NCBI GenBank assembly: GCA_020631315.1
Contig: JAHDHM010000125.1
Span: 1-8,798, forward strand
From: Acidimicrobiales bacterium
GTDB lineage: Bacteria; Actinomycetota; Acidimicrobiia; Acidimicrobiales; Poriferisodaliceae
Direction of reading: 5' to 3'
Length of the DNA: 8,798 bases
The notes beneath the pieces are model-generated. The model did not search any database, was not told where the DNA came from, and saw nothing but the letters and a program-made list of their open reading frames with translations. Numbering within the stretch: the stretch's first letter is position 1; the number at the start of each line of letters is the position of its first letter. The position numbers and the translations under genes were made by a program. Of this stretch, positions 1-6,312 are shown piece by piece.

Positions 1-1270
1 AACCGAAACACGCCACGGTGCGGTCAGCGGACAACACACAGGTCGACGCGCCGGTCGTCGCCACCGCCAGCGCGGGCGCGGCACCCGGCAGTGCAACCGG
101 GACCAGGCTGTCGCCCATCTCGCCGGGCTCGTCGCCGACGTTGTGATCGGTCGACGCTCCATCGACGCCCCGTCCGTCGCCGAGCTGTCCCCAGCCCCCG
201 TCGCCCCAGCACACCACAGAGGTGTCGTCACGTAGTGCGCACATCGTGCGCCCGCTGACCTCGACACCGACCGCCGTGCGGCCGGTTCCGAGGGCCACGA
301 CCGGAAGGTTGTCGCCGAGTTCGCCGGGCTCGCCACCGCGTGCCGCAGTGTCGCCGTAGCCGAGCCCGGCACTCGCATCGCCGAAGCACTTGATCTCGCC
401 ACCGTCCAGCAGCACGCAGGTCACGGCGGTACCAGCGGACACAGCAGAGGCACTTCGATCAGTGCCGAGATCGATCGGCACGAGCGCCGACCCCATCTCG
501 CCGGCTTCGTCACCGATCGTCGCCGTGGTACCCGTCGCTCCGGATGTTCCGCCGCCCCAGCACTTCAACGAGCCGTCGAGGAGGATCGCACAGGTGTGGG
601 CGTCGCCTGCTGCGATGGCGCGCGCCGGGCCACCGATGTCCGTGACGACGAGGTCGTCGCCCATCTCGCTGGGATCATCGCCGACGTTCGCGCTGCTGCC
701 GACGCCGAGCTGACCGGACGCGTTCTCGCCCCAGCAGACGATGCTGTGGTCGTCGAGCACGGCGCAGGCGTGGGTCCCGCCCGCCGCGATCGAGCGCGCT
801 GTGCGGCCTGATGGAAGGTCGACGGCGTTGATGACCTCACCGTCGTCATCGCCGATGGTGTCGGTGTGCCCGAGACCGAGCTCACCGCGAGCGTTGCCAC
901 CCCAGCACATGACGGCACCAGCCTCGGTGAGCGCGCAGCTGAACTCGGCGCCGGTGACCACAGCAGTGGCGGTGGCTCCACCCAGCTCGACGGCCTCGAC
1001 CTCGACCTCGTCGGCACCCACATCGATCGTGTCGCCGATCCCGAGCTGCCCCGATGTTCCGCGACCCCAGCACACGACGGTGCCGTCACCACGAACGGCG
1101 CAGAAGTGGTCGCGCCCGCCCGACAAGGAACCCATGTCCGCAGCGGGCCGCCCGCCTGCTCCCCCGGCCGTCTCGGCACTCACCGAAGGAGCGTCGCGAA
1201 CGACCACCCCGAGCATGCCCATCAGCAGCAGCACGGTGACGAGGCACCGAGCCCACACTCGATTCTCCAT
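1..1270 (-). CDS. Secreted RCC1-repeat (beta-propeller) protein, C-terminus cut by window edge
   Basis: An uninterrupted frame of 423 codons runs from the ATG at 1270 to the window edge. Residues 1-32 look like an export signal: MENR, a hydrophobic core (VTVLLLMGMLGVVV), then a likely cleavage after SVSA. The rest is at least seven RCC1-type repeats, each with a core like CAV-x-DG-x-VCWG followed by GQLG or similar. Each repeat has two cysteines exactly ten residues apart: 57/67, 112/122, 169/179, 227/237, 285/295, 344/354 and 411/421, the last repeat being cut. Five repeats also carry an acidic loop of the GDEPGEMGD kind. RCC1 repeats fold as a seven-bladed propeller; secreted bacterial versions are common and mostly of unknown function, so a surface or extracellular binding role is inference. 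This start is chosen because it places the signal peptide correctly. No strong ribosome binding site precedes it. The gene follows the dioxygenase on the same strand after 93 nt. Confidence 0.85.
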   Translation of the reverse strand, partial: MENRVWARCLVTVLLLMGMLGVVVRDAPSVSAETAGGAGGRPAADMGSLSGGRDHFCAVRGDGTVVCWGRGTSGQLGIGDTIDVGADEVEVEAVELGGATATAVVTGAEFSCALTEAGAVMCWGGNARGELGLGHTDTIGDDDGEVINAVDLPSGRTARSIAAGGTHACAVLDDHSIVCWGENASGQLGVGSSANVGDDPSEMGDDLVVTDIGGPARAIAAGDAHTCAILLDGSLKCWGGGTSGATGTTATIGDEAGEMGSALVPIDLGTDRSASAVSAGTAVTCVLLDGGEIKCFGDASAGLGYGDTAARGGEPGELGDNLPVVALGTGRTAVGVEVSGRTMCALRDDTSVVCWGDGGWGQLGDGRGVDGASTDHNVGDEPGEMGDSLVPVALPGAAPALAVATTGASTCVLSADRTVACFG

Positions 1271-1329
1271 GAACGTCAGGTCGACCCGGCACGACAGAGG
1301 GATAGCAGCCGGCGTCCCGCAGCAGCGAC

Positions 1330-1347
1330 GGCGAGGGCGACCCCGCC
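1330..1347 (-). terminator. Possible GC-rich hairpin terminator after the dioxygenase gene
   Basis: A stem of seven G-C pairs with one bulged base and a three-base loop lies 16 nt past the dioxygenase stop codon (arms 1330-1337 and 1341-1347). No T-run follows on the minus strand, so it is at best a U-less hairpin of the kind proposed for high-GC actinobacteria. The rest of the 93-nt gap to the RCC1 gene shows no clear promoter. Confidence 0.3.
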
Positions 1348-1363
1348 AGGGACGAGCGAAGGG

Positions 1364-2137
1364 CTAGGCCGGCACGCCGCCGGCGACCACGGCCCGGTAC
1401 ATGAGGCGGCGTTCCTCGTAGTCCCGGATCGGGCTGTGCATCACGGAGCGGTTGTCCCACAGCACGAGGTCACCGACCTCCCACTGATGCCGATAGGTGA
1501 ACTCGGGCCGGGTGCCGTGCAGCACGGCTCGCAGGATCAGCTCGCGGCTCTCGGCCTCCTCCATCCCGACGATCTCCTTGGCGAACGGCAGGTTGAGGTA
1601 CATCGCCTTGCGGCCGGTCTCGTCGTGGGTGCGGACGACCGGGTGGAACGACACCGGCATGCCGGGGCCGAAGGCCTCCCCGGAGTGGCGGGCGGTCGCC
1701 CCGTCGAGCTTCGCTCGCATCGCGTCAGGGAGCGTGTCGAACGCCAGGTGCTGGTTGGCGAAGATGGTGCCACCTCCCTCCGACGGCAGGACCCGGGCCT
1801 GGAGCATCGTGATCATCGGCGGTGTCGCATGCCAGGTCATGTCGGAGTGCCACTGGCCGAGACGGTCGTCGCCGGCGCCCTCGGAGAAGATCATCTGGAT
1901 GAACGGCGTCTCCTCCACGCGAGTGGCCGGATGTTCGAGCAGCTCGCCCCAGGCCTGGGCGAACTGTTCGAGCTCTTGTGCCTCCAGGACCTCGCCGGGC
2001 AACACGAGGACGTGGAACTCGTGCAGCAGAGGTACGAGCAGCTGCCGGATCTCGGCCGCCTCCATGCTGCGCAGGTCGAGTCCCTCGACACGGGCTCCGA
2101 GGTTCGGCCCGGCTTTCGTCACTGTCATCTGTGTCAT
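1364..2137 (-). CDS. TauD/TfdA-family 2-oxoglutarate- and Fe(II)-dependent dioxygenase
   Basis: A 257-residue cytoplasmic enzyme, a little shorter than E. coli TauD (283). The family oxidises a substrate carbon, often one bearing a sulfonate, sulfate ester or aryloxy group, while turning 2-oxoglutarate into succinate and CO2. The iron triad is visible: H97 and D99 in WHSDMTW, and H234 in NRSVMHSP. R244 matches the TauD arginine that holds 2-oxoglutarate and T124 the supporting threonine. R248 and H69 sit where TauD contacts the taurine sulfonate. The block HPVVRTHDETGRKAMYLN (165-182) is also TauD-like. Positions equivalent to TauD Y73 and N95 appear changed (about T72 and L93), so taurine itself is uncertain. 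A longer frame from 2218 exists, but the ATG at 2137 has a strong AAGGGGAG ribosome site and starts with MTQMTVTK as the family does. It lies 37 nt after the MBL-fold gene, probably as one transcript. Confidence 0.9.
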   Translation of the reverse strand: MTQMTVTKAGPNLGARVEGLDLRSMEAAEIRQLLVPLLHEFHVLVLPGEVLEAQELEQFAQAWGELLEHPATRVEETPFIQMIFSEGAGDDRLGQWHSDMTWHATPPMITMLQARVLPSEGGGTIFANQHLAFDTLPDAMRAKLDGATARHSGEAFGPGMPVSFHPVVRTHDETGRKAMYLNLPFAKEIVGMEEAESRELILRAVLHGTRPEFTYRHQWEVGDLVLWDNRSVMHSPIRDYEERRLMYRAVVAGGVPA

Positions 2138-2141
2138 CGAT

Positions 2142-2149
2142 CTCCCCTT
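2142..2149 (-). promoter_or_regulatory. Ribosome binding site deciding the dioxygenase start
   Basis: AAGGGGAG on the minus strand lies four bases before the ATG at 2137. It supports that start over the in-frame ATG at 2218, which lies inside the end of the preceding gene. Confidence 0.65.
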
Positions 2150-2174
2150 CGTATCGGATGTCGGGTCGCGGGCA

Positions 2175-2996
2175 TCAGACCGCGATGGTGGTGAGGTCGT
2201 CACCGATGACGATCTCACCGTCGAAGTGCTCGGCAGCTCGCGAAATCCACTCGGGATACTGCTCGGGTTCCGGTGCCGGGACCATGTGGGTCATCGCCAG
2301 ACGCCTCGCCCCGACCCGCGCCGCCGTTCGAGCGGCGTCAACGACGCTGGAGTGGTACTCGAGGATGTCCTGGGCCATCTCGCCCGGCAGTTGCTCGACG
2401 ATGTCGCGTCGCAACACCGTCTGTACGTACACGTCGGCATCGGCAGCGAGCTGATCGACTCCCTCGCACGGCAACGTGTCGCCGACCAACGCGGCCACGG
2501 AGCCGTCGTGTTCGAACCGAAAGCCGATCGTCGGGTGCACCGGCGCATGCGCTGTCGCGGCAGTGGTCACGTGGACGCCGCCGATGTCGAACGCGTCGCC
2601 GGGTGCGAGCTCGGTCACCACGACCTGTGGGCCGTCGACCAGCGGCTCGTGATGGTCGGTCCGGTAGCCGATGTCGTCCTCGAGCATGAACAGGGTCCGC
2701 TCGACCAGGCGGGCCGTCCCGATCGGGCCCCAGATGCGCAGGGGCTTCAGCTCGCGACTTCGCACCCAGTGGGTCGTGATCACGTCATTCAGTGCACAGA
2801 CGTGATCGCTGTGCATGTGGGTGATGAGCACGCCGTCGAGGTCGTCGGGACGGATGCCGACGGCCATCATCCGCATCACCACGCCGCGGCCGGCGTCGAC
2901 GAGGAGTCGCGTCTCGCCCGCGAGCACGAGCGTCGACGGGCCAGCGCGCGTCGCGCTGGGCAGTGGCGAACCCGTCCCGGTCAAGACGATCTGCAT
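2175..2996 (-). CDS. Metallo-beta-lactamase-fold hydrolase, RNase Z/arylsulfatase-like
   Basis: A 273-residue protein without a signal peptide. The N-terminus MQIVLTGTGSPLPS and the metal motif THMHSDH (H60, H62, D64, H65) are typical of the RNase Z-like branch of the metallo-beta-lactamase fold, which also holds the Pseudoalteromonas-type arylsulfatase group. Further likely metal ligands are H150 or H154 (ATAHAPVHP), D173 (VGDT) and H237 (AMTHMVP). H215 lies in YHSS, which matches the RNase Z HST motif. The RNase Z HEAT motif seems replaced by VQTV (191-194), and no tRNA-clamping arm is obvious, so a genuine tRNA 3' nuclease is unlikely. A two-metal hydrolase acting on a sulfate, phosphate or carboxylic ester is the better guess; the substrate is unknown. 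It is the first gene of the leftward transcript and has a strong GGGGAGGGG ribosome site. Its divergent neighbour is the sulfatase, 110 nt away. Confidence 0.85.
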   Translation of the reverse strand: MQIVLTGTGSPLPSATRAGPSTLVLAGETRLLVDAGRGVVMRMMAVGIRPDDLDGVLITHMHSDHVCALNDVITTHWVRSRELKPLRIWGPIGTARLVERTLFMLEDDIGYRTDHHEPLVDGPQVVVTELAPGDAFDIGGVHVTTAATAHAPVHPTIGFRFEHDGSVAALVGDTLPCEGVDQLAADADVYVQTVLRRDIVEQLPGEMAQDILEYHSSVVDAARTAARVGARRLAMTHMVPAPEPEQYPEWISRAAEHFDGEIVIGDDLTTIAV

Positions 2997-3001
2997 TCGT
3001 G

Positions 3002-3010
3002 CCCCTCCCC
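3002..3010 (-). promoter_or_regulatory. Strong ribosome binding site of the MBL-fold hydrolase
   Basis: GGGGAGGGG on the minus strand, five bases before the ATG at 2996, fixes that start. I could not recognise a good -35/-10 pair for this leftward gene in the 110-nt divergent gap. Confidence 0.6.
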
Positions 3011-3024
3011 TGGTGTCGGCGAAG

Positions 3025-3053
3025 TTGAACGTAGCAGACTCATTTCATAGAGT
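3025..3053 (+). promoter_or_regulatory. Sigma70-like promoter for the sulfatase-TetR transcript
   Basis: TTGAAC at 3025-3030 resembles a -35 box, and TAGAGT at 3048-3053, after exactly 17 bases, resembles a -10 box (four of six consensus bases). Transcription would start near 3059-3061. The -10 box lies inside both arms-and-spacer elements of the adjoining inverted repeats, so a bound protein would block it. This is an inference from spacing and similarity alone. Confidence 0.5.
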
Positions 3054-3064
3054 CTGAAATGAGT
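3035..3064. promoter_or_regulatory. Two interleaved perfect inverted repeats, likely operator of the TetR regulator
   Basis: Dyad one has 7-bp arms, CAGACTC (3035-3041) and GAGTCTG (3050-3056), with an 8-base spacer. Dyad two has 10-bp arms, ACTCATTTCA (3038-3047) and TGAAATGAGT (3055-3064), with a 7-base spacer. Both are perfect, and their centres are about 5.5 bp apart. The stretch is A+T-rich against a G+C-rich surround. It sits between two divergent transcripts and over the predicted -10 box of the rightward one. TetR-family proteins bind such palindromes as dimers or dimer pairs, and a TetR gene is the second gene of the rightward transcript, so autoregulation plus control of both arms is the natural reading. 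Confidence 0.65.
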
Positions 3065-3106
3065 TTCCGCACGGGCGGAGGCACCCTTCGACGGAAGCGA
3101 CGTGTG

Positions 3107-4528
3107 ATGACCGAACGGCCGAACCTGTTGTTCATCTACGCCGATCAGCACCGGGCCGACGTGCTCGGCTGCGCCGGCAACGAGGTCGTGGTGACGCCGA
3201 ACATCGACCGTCTGGCCGCAGAAGGCGTGCGGTTCGACCACGCATGGACGGAGGGCCCCATCTGCCAGCCGGCTCGTGCGTCGATGTTGTGCGGCCGCTA
3301 TCCGAGCGACCACGGGGTGCTCGGCAACTTCGCGGGCGACTGCCAACCGGACTGGGACACCTTTCCCCGTCGCCTCCAGCAGGCCGGCTACACGACGGCG
3401 ACGATCGGCAAGACCCACTTCGATGCCTGGCCGATGGGCGCCCAGCCCGGCTCACCGCCACCGAGCGACGAGTTCATCGGCAGCTTCGGCTTCGACCACG
3501 TGGTCGAGGAGTTCGACCGGTACGTCCATGTCGGCGACCAGCCGACGCCCTACATGCGATTCCTCTCCGAGCACGGTGCACTCGAGACCTATCGGCAGGT
3601 GATCGCCGACAACTTCCGCGGTGGCGACCGCCACTGGAACGCTGCCACTTCTCCCCTACCCCAGGAGCTCGACCTCACGTGCTTCCTCGCCGACGAGGCG
3701 CAGAGCTGGATCGGCCGCCAGACGGTCGCCACGCCGTGGTTTCTCCACCTCTCGTTCGTGCAACCGCACGTCCCGCTGATCGGCGATCCGATCTGGGCCG
3801 ACCACTACGCCGGAGCGCACATCGAACGCACCGCTCGGACCGAACCGACGACCGACAACGCGGCGTGGGCGCAGCACCTCGGCTTCATGCGACACCACTC
3901 GCACAGCGAGCTGCTGACCGACGAGTTCGTGCTCGCCGGGGCGAGGCAGTACTACGCGATGGTCTCGCTGATCGATCAACGCGTCGGCGATCTGCTCGAT
4001 CAACTCGAACGATCCGGTCAGCTCGACAACACCTGGATCGTCTACTGCGCCGATCACGGCGAGATGCTCGGCGATCACGGGGTCATGGCGAAGATGAACT
4101 TCTACCGATCGTCCGTGCGAGTGCCGTTGATCGTCCGACCGCCGGGCGGTGTCACGGGCCGCGTCGTCTCGGATCCGGTGCAGGCGTTCGACGTCGCTGC
4201 GACACTGTTGGACGTGGGCGGCGCCTCACCACTCGAGAAGGCGTCGGCGAGGTCGCTCCTCCCCCACCTCGATGGTGAGGCCGGCGGCGAGGACCGTCGA
4301 CGGCAGGCGGTCAGCATGATCCGCATGCGGCCCGACCTCACCACGTGGATGGCCGTCACCGACGGTTCGTGGCGAGCCACCTTCAGCGCTGACACCGGCG
4401 AAGCGGTCGAACTGTTCGACATGGTCGCCGACACCGACGAGGCCGACAACCTCGTCAACGACGGTGCAGCCACCGAAGAGCTCGAACGGCTCCACGGTCT
4501 GCTCACCGACGAACTGGCATCGGTGTGA
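3107..4528 (+). CDS. Type I (formylglycine-dependent) sulfatase, Cys-type
   Basis: A 473-residue member of the alkaline phosphatase/sulfatase superfamily, which hydrolyses sulfate esters to alcohol and sulfate. It opens at once with the domain (MTERPNLLFIYADQHR). C53 in ICQPARASMLCGRYP is the C-x-P-x-R cysteine that must be oxidised to formylglycine, with R57 completing the motif. Likely calcium ligands are D13, Q14, D316 and H317 (ADHGEMLGDHG). Likely sulfate contacts are K102 and H104 (GKTH), H221 (VQPHVPL) and K329 (MAKMNFY). There is no signal peptide, so it should act in the cytoplasm on an imported substrate. No formylglycine-generating enzyme is in the window. An in-frame ATG at 3059 adds 16 arginine-rich residues; it lies in the operator, and GGAAG before 3107 favours the shorter form. 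The end overlaps the TetR start by four bases. The substrate is unknown; choline-sulfatase-like and aryl or alkyl sulfatases are possible. Confidence 0.9.
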   Translation: MTERPNLLFIYADQHRADVLGCAGNEVVVTPNIDRLAAEGVRFDHAWTEGPICQPARASMLCGRYPSDHGVLGNFAGDCQPDWDTFPRRLQQAGYTTATIGKTHFDAWPMGAQPGSPPPSDEFIGSFGFDHVVEEFDRYVHVGDQPTPYMRFLSEHGALETYRQVIADNFRGGDRHWNAATSPLPQELDLTCFLADEAQSWIGRQTVATPWFLHLSFVQPHVPLIGDPIWADHYAGAHIERTARTEPTTDNAAWAQHLGFMRHHSHSELLTDEFVLAGARQYYAMVSLIDQRVGDLLDQLERSGQLDNTWIVYCADHGEMLGDHGVMAKMNFYRSSVRVPLIVRPPGGVTGRVVSDPVQAFDVAATLLDVGGASPLEKASARSLLPHLDGEAGGEDRRRQAVSMIRMRPDLTTWMAVTDGSWRATFSADTGEAVELFDMVADTDEADNLVNDGAATEELERLHGLLTDELASV

Positions 4529-5112
4529 GCACCGCGTCGGTCGACGGGCGCGCCGCCCGCAAAGAGCGGACTCGCGTGGCGGTGATCGAAGCGCTCCTCG
4601 ACCTCTACTCCGAGAACAACCTGACACCGACGATCGACGACATCGCAGGTCGAGTCGGGATGACCTCACGGACGATCTACCACCACTTCGCCGACCACGA
4701 AGCGATCGCCGAGGCGCTGAGAGACCATCAACGACCACTCATGGCGCCGCACATGGCAGCGGTGACCGAGGGCTCGCTGGAGGAACGCATCGACCAGCTG
4801 GTCGAACACCGAGCTGCGCTGTTCGAACTCATCGCGCCGGTTCGACGGGCGGCATTGGCGAACATGCACCACTCGGCTCGCATCCGGCGTGGACAGGCCC
4901 AGATCGGGCGTCGCCTCCGCAAGCAGCTCACCGACACGTTCGCCCCAGAGCTGGCAGCCCTCGACGACGAGCGTCGTGCCGAGGTCATCGAGCTGCTCGA
5001 CCTGCACACGAGCTGGGAGACCTGGGATCGGCTCCGGAGCTGGCAGCGACTGTCCACACGACGAAGCCGTGAGCTCGTCGGTGGTCTGGTGACCCAAACC
5101 ATGCCGACCTGA
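4525..5112 (+). CDS. TetR/AcrR-family transcriptional regulator
   Basis: A 195-residue protein with the usual TetR layout. The N-terminal DNA-binding domain has its helix-turn-helix at about residues 36-60 (TIDDIAGRVGMTSRTIYHHFADHEAI), including the family hallmark TIYHHF. It is followed by an all-helical ligand and dimer domain; the C-terminal part SWETWDRLRSWQRLS is common in actinobacterial members. The GTG start overlaps the sulfatase stop as GTGA, so the two are translationally coupled. As a local regulator it most likely binds the paired inverted repeats at 3035-3064, repressing its own transcript and perhaps the divergent hydrolase-dioxygenase transcript until a substrate or product binds. 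Ligand and sign of control cannot be read from the sequence. It converges on larC with a gap of only six bases. Confidence 0.92.
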   Translation: MSTASVDGRAARKERTRVAVIEALLDLYSENNLTPTIDDIAGRVGMTSRTIYHHFADHEAIAEALRDHQRPLMAPHMAAVTEGSLEERIDQLVEHRAALFELIAPVRRAALANMHHSARIRRGQAQIGRRLRKQLTDTFAPELAALDDERRAEVIELLDLHTSWETWDRLRSWQRLSTRRSRELVGGLVTQTMPT

Positions 5113-5130
5113 GGTGCGCTAGAGCGCCAC
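5113..5130. terminator. Short hairpin between convergent tetR and larC ends
   Basis: GCGC-TAGA-GCGC (5116-5127) with weaker flanking pairs around a bulge forms a small symmetric hairpin. It covers the larC stop and follows the TetR stop. It has no T-run on either side, so it is only a weak candidate for a bidirectional terminator. Confidence 0.2.
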
Positions 5131-6309
5131 GCCTTGAGCGAGCTCGGTGGCGGCGGCGAGCATCTCGTGTGACGAGCGACCGAGTGCGTCAGCTGCGGCG
5201 ACGACGTCGTCCCACTCGACACTGCGGTTCAGGATCTCGTCGCCACGGTGGGCGACCTTGACGCGGATCGACTGACCGTCGACCTCCACCCGGGCGAAGG
5301 TCCGTTCGAGCACGTGGCGGGTGACCGCCCGCTCACGCAGACCGATCGTGGACGTCTGCTCGAAGATCGCCGCACGGACTGCCGGTGCGTCGGCGGGCGA
5401 GCACAGCGCACTGAAGGTGAATGCAGGGCGGCCCTTCTTCATGACGATCGGCGTGACCCACGCGTCGACGGCGCCGGCGTCGAGTACTGCGTCGATGGCG
5501 TGCGGCCAGACACGAGGGTCGAGGTCGTCGACGTTCGTCTCGACCTGCAGCATCTCCCCGGCGTCGTCGGCATCGGCTGCGTCGCCTCCGGCCGACTGCC
5601 TCGACGCAGTACCGACGATGACCCGCACCACGTTCGGGAACGCCGGATCGTCCTTCGAGCCAGCGCCAGTGCCGACGTGCTCGATCGACATGGCCGGCAT
5701 CTGCCCCCAGGCGTCGGCGACCTCAGCGAGCAGCGCAGCGCCTGTCGGGGTGGTGCTCTCGAACGACGCCGGACCGGCCTGGGTGGGCACACCCTTGAGC
5801 AGCTCGACCACGGCGGGCACCGGAACCGGAATCCGTCCGTGCTCGGTCCAAGCCGTGCCCGAGCCGAGGCTCACCGGCGATGCCGTGACGTCCGTGGCGC
5901 CGAGGACGTCGAGCCCGGCGAGCACCCCGACGATGTCGGCGATGCAGTCGAGCGCGCCGACCTCGTGGAAGTGGACCGACTCGATCGGCGCACGGTGCAC
6001 CGCGGCCTCGGCAACGGCGAGCCGAGTGAACACAGCGCCGGCCCGCTCGGCCAACGGCGCCGGCAGGGCGGACAGCAGCTCGAGGATCTCGGGCAGGTGG
6101 CGCAGGGTCTGCGGATCGGCGACGTGGACGTGCACCTTGATCGCACCGAGCGCGCCCCGGTGCACCTCCTCGGCCTCGAAGGTGATGCCGACGTCGAGCG
6201 GGTCGATCGCCGCCTGGATCACCTCGAGCTCGACACCAGCGCTGACGAGCGCTCCGAGCAGCATGTCACCGGCGACACCGTGCGACGCGTCGATCCACAG
6301 CGACGTCAT
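5119..6309 (-). CDS. larC: LarC, nickel insertion protein for the nickel-pincer nucleotide cofactor
   Basis: A 396-residue LarC (DUF111) protein, the CTP-dependent cyclometallase that inserts nickel into pyridinium-3,5-bisthiocarboxylic acid mononucleotide. It starts with LWIDASHGVAGDM. Other family blocks are HFHEVGALDCIADIVG (113-128), TPTGAALL (187-194), the GTGAG...PNVVRV block (213-230), ETNVDDLDP (257-265) and KKGRPAF (291-297). The Lactiplantibacillus protein is made from two frames by ribosomal frameshifting; here both halves lie in one frame, joined by an acidic, glycine- and alanine-rich linker (about 235-253). That linker has none of the histidine runs seen in some family members. 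It is the last gene of the lar set, three bases after larB, with its ribosome site inside the larB end. It acts in the cytoplasm. The identification is firm; activity also needs a supply of nickel. Confidence 0.95.
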   Translation of the reverse strand: MTSLWIDASHGVAGDMLLGALVSAGVELEVIQAAIDPLDVGITFEAEEVHRGALGAIKVHVHVADPQTLRHLPEILELLSALPAPLAERAGAVFTRLAVAEAAVHRAPIESVHFHEVGALDCIADIVGVLAGLDVLGATDVTASPVSLGSGTAWTEHGRIPVPVPAVVELLKGVPTQAGPASFESTTPTGAALLAEVADAWGQMPAMSIEHVGTGAGSKDDPAFPNVVRVIVGTASRQSAGGDAADADDAGEMLQVETNVDDLDPRVWPHAIDAVLDAGAVDAWVTPIVMKKGRPAFTFSALCSPADAPAVRAAIFEQTSTIGLRERAVTRHVLERTFARVEVDGQSIRVKVAHRGDEILNRSVEWDDVVAAADALGRSSHEMLAAATELAQGVAL

Positions 6310-6312
6310 GGC

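Noticed and set aside
1..1270. CRISPR-like or tandem DNA repeat suggested by recurring GAGTTCGCCGGG-like and CCCCAGCAC strings
   Set aside because: The recurrences are irregularly spaced and are explained by codons of the RCC1 repeat protein (CWG and GE-x-GD motifs).
2138..2156. CGAT...ATCG pairing around the dioxygenase ribosome site as an RNA switch
   Set aside because: Only four base pairs, and CGAT/ATCG is very frequent in this DNA.
866..2194. Plus-strand open frame of 442 codons
   Set aside because: Crosses the RCC1 and dioxygenase genes in antisense; low-complexity composition with no recognisable domain.
2137..2218. Longer N-terminus for the dioxygenase from the ATG at 2218
   Set aside because: It would begin inside the end of the MBL-fold gene; the ATG at 2137 has a strong ribosome site and a family-typical start.
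1497..3050. Long plus-strand open frame of 517 codons opposite the dioxygenase and MBL-fold genes
   Set aside because: It is antisense to two well-supported enzyme genes and has no family motif; such shadow frames are expected in G+C-rich DNA.
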